From: Bacteroidales bacterium
Lineage (GTDB): Bacteria; Bacteroidota; Bacteroidia; Bacteroidales; F082
Length of the DNA: 46,835 nt
Assembly (NCBI GenBank): GCA_016284305.1
Contig: JAEEON010000058.1
Coordinates: 1-46,835 of the forward strand
Direction of reading: 5' to 3'
Positions 25,257 to 33,995 of this stretch are shown here, piece by piece (position 1 is the first letter of the stretch; each line of letters begins with the position of its first letter). The notes under the pieces were generated by a model, which was not told the DNA's origin, did no database searches, and worked only from the letters and a program-made list of their open reading frames with translations. Both the position numbers and the translations under genes were made by a program.

Positions 25257-26657
25257 ATGAAAAAATCATTGCTCATTATAATGGTTCTTGCCTCCACCCT
25301 CATGGTTGTGGGACAAGAAAAACAGAATCCAAGGGTGTTTCGTAACCAATCGGAATTTGTGCAATATCAACTGGACCATCCCGATCAGGTGACGATGAAC
25401 GCCAATAACGGATGGAGAGCCATCACCGGTTATTCGCAAAAGCTCGACAGCGTGATTGGAGCGGACGATTTCGACTGGACCCGTTGGAAAAACGAATACA
25501 CCTACGCCACCTACATCGGTGAGAATGACGAACAGCTATATAGTGACCAACTTCGGACCGAGACTTCCTATCTTTGGAATGACAATGCCTGGGAACTGAA
25601 CGTAAAGACGGAATCGCTGAGAGACGGTGCGGACTTGCAAACCGTGATTTCAAAATGGGATGGCGAGAGTTGGACTTACCAGTCCAGGGTCACCTATCAT
25701 TATGATGTTTTCAATAGTGAGAGTTTGCTCTCCAGCATGGTGTCGGAGCGTTATGTTGACTCCGCCTGGGTCTTGAACACCAAGTCAAGCTATGAATACG
25801 ATTCGGTGAACCAACTCTCCATGAACCAAAACTTTGTCTATGACGAGGAAGTTGAAGGTGGATGGAGGGCTAACAACAAATACACTTATCGTTACGATGA
25901 ACAGGGTGCCCTGCTAACCAAGCTGTATTCCACCATCCGCAATGGCAACTGGCGTGATAGCTCGTTCGACACGCTGATCTATGATGAGAATCACCAGTGT
26001 GTGGAGATGCTGACCCGTACCAAGGGAGGCTATGGCCCAGGCGCCAATCAGTGGAGAGACGCCAGCAAGTATGAGTTTACCTATAACGACGGACAGTTGG
26101 AATCCGAGATCTATTATACCGCCAGCTGGTTTAGCGCTGAGATGAGCTTGAACCATAGGACAGACTATCAGTTTGACGAACGGGGCAACCTGTTGCTCAA
26201 GACGGCCAGCATCTTCAATGGCCAGGATTGGGTCGTCCGTGACACCTATGAGAATACCGTTGACCTTTCAGCAGAGGCCGCATCCATTCTTGGACTCATG
26301 CCCTTGTGGGAATCCACAGTGAGCCGTGGCATGGGATATGTGCTCGGCCCATCGGTGGCAATGAATAACCAATGGCGTTCATGTGCCATCGTTTCCACCA
26401 ATCTCGATACCCAATTTGACCTGTATTATTCCGGCTTTTCCGCCGTTGAAGAGACCCGTCCCAATACGCTCAAAGCGTTTGCCTCCGGTGGTCGGCTTGT
26501 CGTGGAAAGCCTTTCCCCGGCGGATGTTGTCGTATATGACATGGTCGGTCGCGTGGTCGCCTCCAAGTCCAACGCCTTGCGTCATGAGTTCTCGCTGAAG
26601 CCTGGCCTATACTTCGTGTCCAATGGTGACAGCGTGGTGAAGGCGGTGGTTCAATAA
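25257..26657 (+). CDS. Secreted T9SS cargo protein with YD-like repeats, function unknown
   Basis: The 466-residue protein has a signal peptide (MKKSLLIIMVLASTLMVVG). Its body is beta repeats about 40-50 residues apart that end in motifs such as YTYRYDEQGALL, YEFTYNDGQLE and YQFDERGNLL, resembling YD/RHS-like or DUF4595-type repeats. The C terminus is a sorting domain (VVVYDMVGRVVASKS, LKPGLYFV). No catalytic motif is visible. It lies between two peptidase genes in one unit and could be a partner or substrate-binding protein of the C10 enzyme, which is only an inference from position. Confidence 0.75.
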   Translation: MKKSLLIIMVLASTLMVVGQEKQNPRVFRNQSEFVQYQLDHPDQVTMNANNGWRAITGYSQKLDSVIGADDFDWTRWKNEYTYATYIGENDEQLYSDQLRTETSYLWNDNAWELNVKTESLRDGADLQTVISKWDGESWTYQSRVTYHYDVFNSESLLSSMVSERYVDSAWVLNTKSSYEYDSVNQLSMNQNFVYDEEVEGGWRANNKYTYRYDEQGALLTKLYSTIRNGNWRDSSFDTLIYDENHQCVEMLTRTKGGYGPGANQWRDASKYEFTYNDGQLESEIYYTASWFSAEMSLNHRTDYQFDERGNLLLKTASIFNGQDWVVRDTYENTVDLSAEAASILGLMPLWESTVSRGMGYVLGPSVAMNNQWRSCAIVSTNLDTQFDLYYSGFSAVEETRPNTLKAFASGGRLVVESLSPADVVVYDMVGRVVASKSNALRHEFSLKPGLYFVSNGDSVVKAVVQ

Positions 26658-26686
26658 CCAAGATGTTTCAATAAAAAAGTAATACG

Positions 26687-27832
26687 ATGAAAAAGACCTT
26701 TAAATTCATTGCAATTTCCTTGTTGATGGGCATGGCCTCTTCCGTTATGGCACAAGAGGCTGAGGCCAAGGAAGAAAAGGAACCCGTGTATCAGATTACC
26801 GAAACCTTGGTGGTTCCGCACACCGCTGTCGATAATCAAGGCAGCTCTGGCACTTGCTGGTGCTTCGCTGGCATCGGTTTCGTTGAGGCAGAGATTCTCC
26901 GCATTTATGGGAAGGAGTTCAACCTCTCCGAGATGTTTACCGTCCGTAACGCATGGGCGGAGAAGGTGTCGAAGTTCGTGCGTATGCATGGTGGCAGCTC
27001 GCTCAGCCAAGGCGGCGAGGTGTGCGACGTGCTGTATATGATCGACAAGTATGGCATGATGCCCGAAGCCGATTATAGTGGCAAGGTCATCGGAGAACAG
27101 CGCCATATGCACAGTGAAATGAACGAGGTGATCGCTGGCGTGGCCCGTGCCGTCATCAAGAACGGCAACAAGAAGATCTCGCCCGCTTGGCCGAAAGCCG
27201 TACAAGGTGTGCTTGATGCTTACCTTGGCGACGTGCCGGAAGACTTCGTCGTCGATGGAAAGAAATATACCCCCAAGTCGTTTGCTGAAGCCTATCGCAT
27301 CGATCCTGCCAACTACATCGAGATTTGCTCCTTTACCAACGAGGAACTGTATAAACCTTGCATGGTCGAAATTCCCGACAACTGGACATGGACCCCGGCC
27401 TATAACCTAAAGCTCGATGAGCTGATGGAGGCCGTTGACTATGCGCTGAACCATGGCTATACCTTGGGATGGGCTCAGGATGTCAGCAACAAAGGCTTTT
27501 CGGGCAAGACCGGTATCGGCATCGTCCCCGAAGATCCCGATGCCACGCTTTGGGAAGAGATTGTTGCCGAAAAGAAGGTGACCGACGAAGATCATCAGAC
27601 CGCTTACGACAATTGGGATGCTGGTGATGACCACAGTATGTTGGTAGTGGGTATCGCCAAAGACCAAAATGGGAACAAGTATTACAAGATCAAGAACTCC
27701 TGGGGTACCGAGAGGGGACCTTACGAGGGCTATTGGTATTGCTCCGAATCGTATCTGCGTCAATACACTATTTTCTTTACTTTACATAAAGATGCGCTTT
27801 CAAAAGCAATGAGAGGAAAACTTAATATCTAA
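26687..27832 (+). CDS. Secreted C1 (bleomycin hydrolase/PepC-like) cysteine peptidase, first copy
   Basis: The 381-residue papain-fold peptidase has a signal peptide (to about residue 22, MAQ). The catalytic Gln and Cys are in DNQGSSGTCWCFAGIGFVE, the His in DDHSMLVVGIAKD and the Asn in YYKIKNSWGTERGP. The length and the LSEMFTVRNAW, KFVRMHGGSSLSQGG segments place it with PepC/BlmH enzymes, which are normally cytoplasmic. Here it is exported, probably to the periplasm since no sorting domain is present. It is a paralogue of the next gene, 19 bp downstream, at moderate similarity. Confidence 0.9.
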   Translation: MKKTFKFIAISLLMGMASSVMAQEAEAKEEKEPVYQITETLVVPHTAVDNQGSSGTCWCFAGIGFVEAEILRIYGKEFNLSEMFTVRNAWAEKVSKFVRMHGGSSLSQGGEVCDVLYMIDKYGMMPEADYSGKVIGEQRHMHSEMNEVIAGVARAVIKNGNKKISPAWPKAVQGVLDAYLGDVPEDFVVDGKKYTPKSFAEAYRIDPANYIEICSFTNEELYKPCMVEIPDNWTWTPAYNLKLDELMEAVDYALNHGYTLGWAQDVSNKGFSGKTGIGIVPEDPDATLWEEIVAEKKVTDEDHQTAYDNWDAGDDHSMLVVGIAKDQNGNKYYKIKNSWGTERGPYEGYWYCSESYLRQYTIFFTLHKDALSKAMRGKLNI

Positions 27833-27851
27833 TAATCAATACATTACAGTT

Positions 27852-29084
27852 ATGAAATTCAGACATTTTATCGCTGCTACCGCTGTGATGCTCAGTGTCG
27901 CTACAGTAGCTCAAGCCCAGCCCCAAGCTGAGGCAAAGGAAGAGGGTGAAGGTTTTAAATTTGAAACCATCAAAGAATTGCCCGTGACTTCAGTGAAAAA
28001 CCAAAACCAAGCAGGTACCTGCTGGTGCTATTCCTCATTGGCTTTCTTCGAGGCTGAATTGCTCCGCATGGGCAAGCCTGAGTACGACTTCTCTGAGATG
28101 TACATCGTTTACAAGACCTACTTGGACCGTGCCGAAGCCGCCATCCGTACCCACGGTGATGTGTCCTTCTCCCAAGGAGGTTCTTTCGGTGACGTGCTCT
28201 ACGCCATCAAGCACTATGGCCTCGTTCCTGACTGTGAGATGCCTGCTGGTGCCATGCATGGTGACTCCTTGTCGAACTTCAACGAGCTCTCTGCCATCAC
28301 CGACCCGTTTGTCGCCGGTGTCGTCAAGAGCAACAAGATCCAGATGGACCAAGAGGGCAACCCCCTGTGGAAGAAAGCCTTGGCCGGTATCTATGATGCC
28401 TACCTCGGTGTGCCTCCTACGGAGTTTACCTACAATGGCAAGAAATATACTCCTATGAGCTTTGCCGAATCGACGGGCCTCAACATGAATGACTATGTCA
28501 ACCTGACCTCTTTCACGCATCATCCTTTCTATGAGGAGTTCGTTATCGAAGTTCAGGACAACTGGCGTTGGGGTCGTGCCTGGAATCTCCCCATCGATGA
28601 GCTCATGGAGGTGATGGACAACGCCATCGACAAGGGTTATCCTATTGCTTGGGGTAGCGACGTCAGCGAGAGAGGCTGGCTCCGTGGCAAGATGTCTGGC
28701 GTGGCCGTACTTCCCGACATTGAAGCTAAGAGCGCTGACCTTCAAGGTAGCGACATGGCTCACTGGATGGGCCTGAGTGCTGCCGATAGAGCCAAAGAAG
28801 CCCAAAATGGTCCCACCCCACAGAAATGGGTCACCCAAAAAGAACGTCAGATCGCTTATGACAACTATGAGACTCAAGACGATCACGGTATGCTGATTTA
28901 TGGCACTGCCAAGGATCAAATTGGTAACGATTACTACATCGTGAAGAACAGCTGGGGCCAAGCCGGTAACTACAAAGGCGTTTGGTATGTCAGCAAGGCC
29001 TTCGTCCGTTACAAGACCCTGAATATCGTGGTCCACAAGGATGCCCTTCCGAAAGATATCGCTAAGAAATTGGGAATCAAATAA
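27852..29084 (+). CDS. Secreted C1 (bleomycin hydrolase/PepC-like) cysteine peptidase, second copy
   Basis: The 410-residue protein has a signal peptide (MKFRHFIAATAVMLSVATVA, ending AQA-Q). Catalytic residues lie in KNQNQAGTCWCYSSLAFFE, QDDHGMLIYGTAKD and YYIVKNSWGQAGN. It has an extra segment of about 30 residues (roughly 290-330, KSADLQGSDMAHWMG and the run after it) that the first copy lacks. It shares with it DNW.W...NL..DELME and the KKYTPMSFAE segment. The two arose by tandem duplication and diverged, which suggests different substrate preferences. Confidence 0.9.
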   Translation: MKFRHFIAATAVMLSVATVAQAQPQAEAKEEGEGFKFETIKELPVTSVKNQNQAGTCWCYSSLAFFEAELLRMGKPEYDFSEMYIVYKTYLDRAEAAIRTHGDVSFSQGGSFGDVLYAIKHYGLVPDCEMPAGAMHGDSLSNFNELSAITDPFVAGVVKSNKIQMDQEGNPLWKKALAGIYDAYLGVPPTEFTYNGKKYTPMSFAESTGLNMNDYVNLTSFTHHPFYEEFVIEVQDNWRWGRAWNLPIDELMEVMDNAIDKGYPIAWGSDVSERGWLRGKMSGVAVLPDIEAKSADLQGSDMAHWMGLSAADRAKEAQNGPTPQKWVTQKERQIAYDNYETQDDHGMLIYGTAKDQIGNDYYIVKNSWGQAGNYKGVWYVSKAFVRYKTLNIVVHKDALPKDIAKKLGIK

Positions 29085-29111
29085 CATTTGAAAAGCTACA
29101 AACCTTTTGAT

Positions 29112-29936
29112 ATGTTAAAGCTCATGGTTATCATAGCAGGCTTCTTGTCGTTCTTTGGATGCAACTCAAATTCATCGCCAAGCACCATCAAAGAAGGTGA
29201 TAGTTTGGTCTATTTCTCGCTCCACAGAGGGGGAGGAATGGCCCGTTTTGGTGGCTATAGATATAACATCGAAGCAACTAAAGACGGGAAAGTGCATTTC
29301 TTGTTCAACGAGGGCTATCCCGACGAGAAAGAGTATTATCTGGAAGATCATTCCGTTTTCGATAGCCTGGACCTGTTGATCAGGAAATACAAGATGGAGA
29401 AGTATCGCTCAAACTACATGCCTAAGTTCGATGTCTTGGACGGCGAAAGTTGGAGTATCTATGTGAAGTATGCCTCGGGAGCCTCCATCAGTTCAGGGGG
29501 GTATATGGCCGGTCCGGATAATTGGCGTGAGGCGGAAAAAGCATTGATTCAGTGCCTGCAGCCTTGGAAGGAGATGCCCGGAGTCGTCAATGAGGTGAAC
29601 CGATTCAAGTATTCCTATGGCACGACGACCTATCTGATTGAAAGAAAGGAGGACCATGCGTTGCTGACGGTGGATGATCCATCGGAAGGAAGGCATGAAG
29701 TCCATCGGAAGGGCTTGGATATGCTCGAAAACTTGAGAGTCATGATCAATGTAGAGGGACTCAAGGAAAACGGAAGTTTAAAAAGTGATGATCCGGAAAG
29801 TACCCCATTTGTCTTTGAGATCGACTACTCCAATGGCGATAGCTATTTCTATGAAAGCTATGACTTAAAGTATCAGTGCCATTACACCGAAGTGCTACAA
29901 TGGTTCTTCTCCGAATGGCTAAGTAATAATGAGTAA
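29112..29936 (+). CDS. Putative lipoprotein of unknown function
   Basis: The 274-residue protein begins MLKLMVIIAGFLSFFGCNSN, a short lipoprotein signal with the acylated Cys at residue 17, although the lipobox (FFGC) is imperfect. The frame also opens with a TTG at 29088, directly after the previous stop. ATG 29112 places the hydrophobic stretch at the N terminus and is preferred. The body contains two similar halves, as seen in YNIEATKDGKVHFLFNEG with YYLEDHSVFDSLD and later EIDYSNGDSYFYESYD. I recognise no family. Location within the peptidase unit suggests a cell-envelope role. Confidence 0.7.
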   Translation: MLKLMVIIAGFLSFFGCNSNSSPSTIKEGDSLVYFSLHRGGGMARFGGYRYNIEATKDGKVHFLFNEGYPDEKEYYLEDHSVFDSLDLLIRKYKMEKYRSNYMPKFDVLDGESWSIYVKYASGASISSGGYMAGPDNWREAEKALIQCLQPWKEMPGVVNEVNRFKYSYGTTTYLIERKEDHALLTVDDPSEGRHEVHRKGLDMLENLRVMINVEGLKENGSLKSDDPESTPFVFEIDYSNGDSYFYESYDLKYQCHYTEVLQWFFSEWLSNNE

Positions 29937-29979
29937 ACACAATAGCAATTCACTAAATAACTAACTAAACTAAGTAAAA

Positions 29980-31377
29980 ATGAAAAGATCATTGTTTTTA
30001 CTGGCTGCATTGTTCCTAGGAACGATGGCCTTTGCCCAGCCCAGTCAAGCTGTTGACCAGTATGGCAACAAAGTGGGTGTGAAGGAATTGAGTACCACCG
30101 AGCGTGATGGTATTCTGGTCTTCGAATCCAAGGATAAAGAATTCAAATTCTGGTTTGACTCCAGAGTGCAGGTGGACTTTGCCCACTATTTCGGTGCTCA
30201 GGAATGGGCCGACCCGATTGGTGACGGTGCCAGCATCCGCCGAGCCCGTTTCGCAGTGAAGACCCAGATCAATCGCGATTGGTACGGTGAGGTTGACATG
30301 GAAGTCGGCAATGGCTCCTTCGAATTGAAAGACGCTATCGTCCGCTACACGGGTGTAGAAAACTGGCAATTCAGCGTGGGTAGCCAGAAACCCGATTTCT
30401 CATTGTCGCGCAACACCTCTTCACGTTACCTTGAGTTCATGGAACGCCCGATGGTGGTCAGCGCTTTTGCTCCCAGCCGTCACCTCGGTCTCTTTGCCAA
30501 GTACAGCAACAAGTACTTCTTCGGCAGTGCCAGCATCCTGTTCCAGGAGATCGAAGGCCAGGAGGCACGTACCTATGTGGAAGATTATAACAAGGACGAA
30601 GGCATGAGCGAAGGCCTTTCCTATCTTGGCAAGGTGGTGGTACGTCCTGTGAACGAAGCCGATTATGGTTTGCATATCGGTGGTGCCCTCATGTATGACC
30701 AGCCCAAGACCTCTGACAAATATGGCTATAAGTATCCTACACGTTTCAGCACCCGTAGCGCCACCAATATCAACCGCAAGAAATACATTGATACGGACAA
30801 TCTTTTTGATAGTGACCACAGCTTGATCGCTACTGCCGAACTCGCCGGCCATTATGAAGGATTGCGCATGGAAAGCGCATGGATGGCGGACTGGACCTAC
30901 ATGAAGCCTGAAGTTGGCCTTGACAAGCCTTATCATTTCCAAGGCTGGTACGTGGAATGCGGCTATTTGCTCTTTGGTGGCAAGCAGACCTATGATTCAG
31001 GCAGTGCCAAATTCAACCGTACCCGCAATGGTCGTGAATGGGGTGATATGGAGCTGGCTCTTAAGTATGAGTTCATTGACTTGAACGATTTCGAAGGCCG
31101 TACCACGACACAAGCTGTTTTCGGTGGTTCTGCCGAACTCTATGGTGCAGCCCTCAACTTCTATTTAGGCAAGAACACCAAGATTGCCTTGAACTACCAG
31201 TATGTCAATAACGACCGTTATGCCAATGGTAAGGGTGATCTGAATATCGGTACCGTCGGTGTTGACGCCGATAACAAACCCATCGCTACCAAAGACTTTA
31301 CCCAAGCGATTGAAAACGATGGTGAAGCCGGTGTCAACTACCACATGCTGATGGCCCGTTTCCAAGTTGCTTTCTAA
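29980..31377 (+). CDS. OprO/OprP-type outer-membrane porin
   Basis: The 465-residue protein has a signal peptide (MKRSLFLLAALFLGTMAFA) and the features of the phosphate-selective porin O/P family: FKFWFDSRVQVDFAHYFG, RRARFAVKTQINRDWYGEVD, ENWQFSVGSQKPDFSLSRN, alternating beta strands throughout, and a terminal aromatic residue in MLMARFQVAF for Bam recognition. In Bacteroidota this family is broadly anion-related and not always phosphate-specific. It is 43 bp downstream of the lipoprotein gene and 34 bp upstream of the next. Confidence 0.9.
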   Translation: MKRSLFLLAALFLGTMAFAQPSQAVDQYGNKVGVKELSTTERDGILVFESKDKEFKFWFDSRVQVDFAHYFGAQEWADPIGDGASIRRARFAVKTQINRDWYGEVDMEVGNGSFELKDAIVRYTGVENWQFSVGSQKPDFSLSRNTSSRYLEFMERPMVVSAFAPSRHLGLFAKYSNKYFFGSASILFQEIEGQEARTYVEDYNKDEGMSEGLSYLGKVVVRPVNEADYGLHIGGALMYDQPKTSDKYGYKYPTRFSTRSATNINRKKYIDTDNLFDSDHSLIATAELAGHYEGLRMESAWMADWTYMKPEVGLDKPYHFQGWYVECGYLLFGGKQTYDSGSAKFNRTRNGREWGDMELALKYEFIDLNDFEGRTTTQAVFGGSAELYGAALNFYLGKNTKIALNYQYVNNDRYANGKGDLNIGTVGVDADNKPIATKDFTQAIENDGEAGVNYHMLMARFQVAF

Positions 31378-31411
31378 TCCATACGATGTTTAACCTTAAA
31401 ATGAAATTGAC

Positions 31412-32725
31412 ATGAAAAAGATATTATTTGCGGCATTGGCCCTTATTGTGGTGATGGCTTCCTGTGTCAAGGATCCCAAGTATCCTGGTGTCACCATTTC
31501 TGATGTGAAATATGCTCCAACGGCAGTCCAAGCGGACGAGGATGTTACCGTTTCGGCAAGCATTACCAGCTTTGCTGATTTTACGGCGAACTTGATCTAT
31601 ACCCTCGAAGGGGAAGAACCTGTCTCGGTTGAAATGAAAAATGCAAACGACAGTGATGTTTATTCTGCAGTTATTCCGGGTCAACCTGACGGTGTCAAGG
31701 TGAGCTTCTATGTTGAAGCGATCGGTGAGCTGGTGGCAAATTCCGCCATTATGGAGTATGAGGTGGGTGCAGTTGCTGTGGATTACAGCGTGCTTCGCCT
31801 CAACGAGTTGAACGGTAACGACTATGACGAGACGAATGGTAACGACAAGTTCATTGAAATCTACAATGCCGGCACGGATAGAATCAGTCTTAAGGGTGCC
31901 GTTTTGGTTAAGGATGGAGAGGATTCAAAGCCCGTTTGGACTGGTGCTGAAAACGTTGCCATTGAAGCGGGCGGCTATTTGCTGCTTTATAGCCAAAAAG
32001 CCCAAGCCGCTGGAAGCTATGATGAAAACTTGATTTTCAGCAGCGGTCTTTCCGCTTCAAAACCCGTTCGTATCCAACTGTTCTCACCCACCGGTGAACA
32101 GATTGACGATTTCAACCTTGTCACTTGTGTGGAGCCTGCTGGGGCTTCCTATAGCCGTAATGCCGATGGCAATTGGTATCATGCCGCTGCCACTCCGGGT
32201 GCTGCCAACGTGGAAGGCACCAATCCGGTTTTGGGTCTTGAAGGTGGTGAGGAGCCTCCGACTCCAGAACCTGATTTCACCAACCTTGTACTCAATGAGC
32301 TCAATGGTGCCGACAAATACATTGAAATCTACAATAAAGGCGATATGGATCTTTCAACGGAAGGCCTTTATCTCCAGAAAGACGAGGAGCCTGACACCAT
32401 TTGGATGGGCGTTGCCTCGGTTGTGGTTCCTGCCAAGGGCTATGTTGTTTTGGTGAGTAAAAAGGCCAGTAACGCCAGTTCAACGGCTCCGGAATTGATT
32501 TTCCAAAGCGGCCTGTCGGCAGCAAAGACATTGCACATGGCACTTTATCTTGCTGACGGCACTCCACTTGATGTGTTCACAAGAGGCACTGCCCCATGGG
32601 GTGAGGACACGGAAGATGTCGGTGCAAAGTCGTTTGCCCGTACGCCTGACGGCACAGGCGAATGGAAGTTGGCTGATGCTACTCCAGGAGCAGCCAATCC
32701 TGAAACCGGTACAGACATTCCGTAA
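31412..32725 (+). CDS. Surface lipoprotein with two lamin-tail domains
   Basis: The 437-residue protein has a lipoprotein signal with the Cys in LIVVMASCVKD. An Ig-like domain (about 25-120) is followed by two lamin-tail domains (LTD), at about 130-275 and 290-430. Each starts LRLNELNG or LVLNELNGADKYIEIYN, has a GAVLV/GLYL strand and ends in SFAR/SYSR.DG..W..A.ATPGAAN. LTDs occur in bacteria in secreted or surface nucleases and adhesins. No nuclease motif is present here. A strong terminator follows, so this is the last gene of the unit. Confidence 0.85.
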   Translation: MKKILFAALALIVVMASCVKDPKYPGVTISDVKYAPTAVQADEDVTVSASITSFADFTANLIYTLEGEEPVSVEMKNANDSDVYSAVIPGQPDGVKVSFYVEAIGELVANSAIMEYEVGAVAVDYSVLRLNELNGNDYDETNGNDKFIEIYNAGTDRISLKGAVLVKDGEDSKPVWTGAENVAIEAGGYLLLYSQKAQAAGSYDENLIFSSGLSASKPVRIQLFSPTGEQIDDFNLVTCVEPAGASYSRNADGNWYHAAATPGAANVEGTNPVLGLEGGEEPPTPEPDFTNLVLNELNGADKYIEIYNKGDMDLSTEGLYLQKDEEPDTIWMGVASVVVPAKGYVVLVSKKASNASSTAPELIFQSGLSAAKTLHMALYLADGTPLDVFTRGTAPWGEDTEDVGAKSFARTPDGTGEWKLADATPGAANPETGTDIP

Positions 32726-32741
32726 TGATTTGTGTTAAGTC

Positions 32742-32770
32742 AGGGCAGACCTTCGAGTCTGCCCTCTTTT
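32742..32770 (+). terminator. Intrinsic terminator of the seven-gene unit
   Basis: A perfect 9-bp stem (AGGGCAGAC and GTCTGCCCT) with a 6-nt loop is followed by CTTTT. Confidence 0.85.
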
Positions 32771-32774
32771 ACCC

Positions 32775-32813
32775 AATCTTTAAATCTTTAAATCTTTAAA
32801 TTTTAAATCTTTA
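32775..32813. repeat. 8-bp tandem repeat directly before a start codon
   Basis: Three perfect AATCTTTA units (32775-32798), a 7-bp variant and one more unit (32806-32813) end one base before the ATG at 32815. The array is AT-rich and includes TTTAAA palindromes. No ordinary -7 box is seen, so it may itself form the promoter or leader. Confidence 0.8.
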
Positions 32814-32814
32814 A

Positions 32815-33459
32815 ATGGCAAAAGAAGAAATGAAAATCGGCGAAGTGTCAAAGCCGAGATTTGAGTTCCGCTCCTTTGGACAGTGCTTCTGCGAGGCCCA
32901 TAAACGCATGGCTCGCCTCTCTGCACCTGTCCCCGAAAAAGTGTGGGAGCGCCTCAGCGATGAAATCTATATCATCTCCCGCAAGAACGACATCAACAAC
33001 ACTAAGATCCGCGACGGCAAGATGGACATCAAGACCTACGTCCAGACCGTTGACGGCCTCGAGCAGTGGAATCCCCTCATGAAAGGTGAGTTCCCCATCA
33101 GCCGCGAGGTCCTCGAAAAGGAAGTGTTCCCTGCCTTCATGGTGGAGATGCCAAAACTGACCAAAGATACTTATACCTATGACGAGTTCATCGCCATGGT
33201 GAAAGCCAACCCCGACCTGGCCGCTGTCCGCGTGCACAAACGCCGCTTCGGCTATATGGTCAACGACACCATCTGCGAGTTCGGTGAAGTGCTCATCAAC
33301 GGCGCTAAAGTCGTAACCATCAACTCCGAATCAACGGAGATCGAAGACATCAAGAAGACCATCAAAGAGGTGGGCCTCGAAGGTGTGGAGAACATCAACT
33401 ACTTACAAGCAATCAAACGCGTTATCGGCATGTCCGATAAACCGCTCGCAAACGAATAA
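32815..33459 (+). CDS. CYTH-like protein of unknown function
   Basis: The 214-residue protein resembles the triphosphate-tunnel (CYTH) fold in pattern: FEFRSFG, a strand pair DEIYIISRKND and TKIRDGKMDIKTY, then VRVHKRRFGYMVNDTICEFG, VVTINSESTEIEDIKKTIK. The classic ExExK motif is not clear at the N terminus (FEFRSF stands there), so the active site may have changed. The next gene, 6 bp later, is a clear CYTH protein. I judge this relationship from motif order, not from a search. The AT-rich 8-bp array precedes the start. Confidence 0.6.
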   Translation: MAKEEMKIGEVSKPRFEFRSFGQCFCEAHKRMARLSAPVPEKVWERLSDEIYIISRKNDINNTKIRDGKMDIKTYVQTVDGLEQWNPLMKGEFPISREVLEKEVFPAFMVEMPKLTKDTYTYDEFIAMVKANPDLAAVRVHKRRFGYMVNDTICEFGEVLINGAKVVTINSESTEIEDIKKTIKEVGLEGVENINYLQAIKRVIGMSDKPLANE

Positions 33460-33465
33460 CAGACT

Positions 33466-33942
33466 ATGGCACAGGAAATTGAAAAGAAATTTTTGGTGAA
33501 GGGCGACTTCAAGGCCGAAGCTTTCAAGGCCACGCGTATCACCCAAGGTTATCTCAGCAGCGTGCCGGAGCGTACTGTGCGCGTGCGTGTGAAAGGCGAC
33601 AAGGGTTTCATCACCATCAAAGGCATTGGCAATGCCTCTGGCGCCGCCCGCTTTGAATGGGAGAAAGAAATCCCCGTCGAGGAAGTGCAAAGCTTGCTCG
33701 AAATTTGCGAACCGGGTGTGATTGACAAGACCCGTTATCTCGTCAAAAACACCGACGGTAAACACACTTGGGAAGTGGATGAGTTCTACGGTGACAACGA
33801 CGGCCTCACCGTCGCAGAAGTGGAGCTTATCGACGAAAACGAACCCTTCGACAAACCTGCATGGCTTGGCGAAGAGGTCACCGGCGACCCCAAGTACTTC
33901 AACTCCATGTTGATGAAAAATCCTTACAAAAACTGGAAATAA
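33466..33942 (+). CDS. CYTH domain protein (triphosphate tunnel metalloenzyme)
   Basis: The 158-residue protein has the ExExK signature in EIEKKFLVKGD, followed by ITQGYLSS, RTVRVRVKGDKGFITIKG, FEWEKEIP, DKTRYLVKN, WEVDEFYGDNDGL and VAEVELIDENEPF. It fits the NE1496/YgiF-like class of small CYTH proteins, usually inorganic triphosphatases that need Mg or Mn, although class IV cyclases share the fold. It is coupled to the preceding CYTH-like gene and followed by a hairpin and an anion transporter gene. Confidence 0.88.
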   Translation: MAQEIEKKFLVKGDFKAEAFKATRITQGYLSSVPERTVRVRVKGDKGFITIKGIGNASGAARFEWEKEIPVEEVQSLLEICEPGVIDKTRYLVKNTDGKHTWEVDEFYGDNDGLTVAEVELIDENEPFDKPAWLGEEVTGDPKYFNSMLMKNPYKNWK

Positions 33943-33949
33943 CCTATTT

Positions 33950-33977
33950 GTAGAGACGGTGCTTGCACCGTCTCTAC
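33950..33977. repeat. Perfect 13-bp palindrome of the GTAGAGACG type
   Basis: GTAGAGACGGTGC and GCACCGTCTCTAC pair perfectly across TT. This belongs to the GTAGAGACG...CGTCTCTAC type of intergenic palindrome that is widespread in Bacteroidota and cyanobacteria. It is not followed by a T-run, so I do not call it a terminator. Confidence 0.75.
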
Positions 33978-33995
33978 CCTAAATTCTATAATCCC

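Noticed and set aside
28035..29087. A 350-codon minus-strand frame
   Set aside because: It is opposite the second C1 peptidase, which has all its catalytic motifs.
33950..33977. Rho-independent terminator after the CYTH gene
   Set aside because: The palindrome is perfect but no T-run follows on either strand. It fits the dispersed GTAGAGACG palindrome better.
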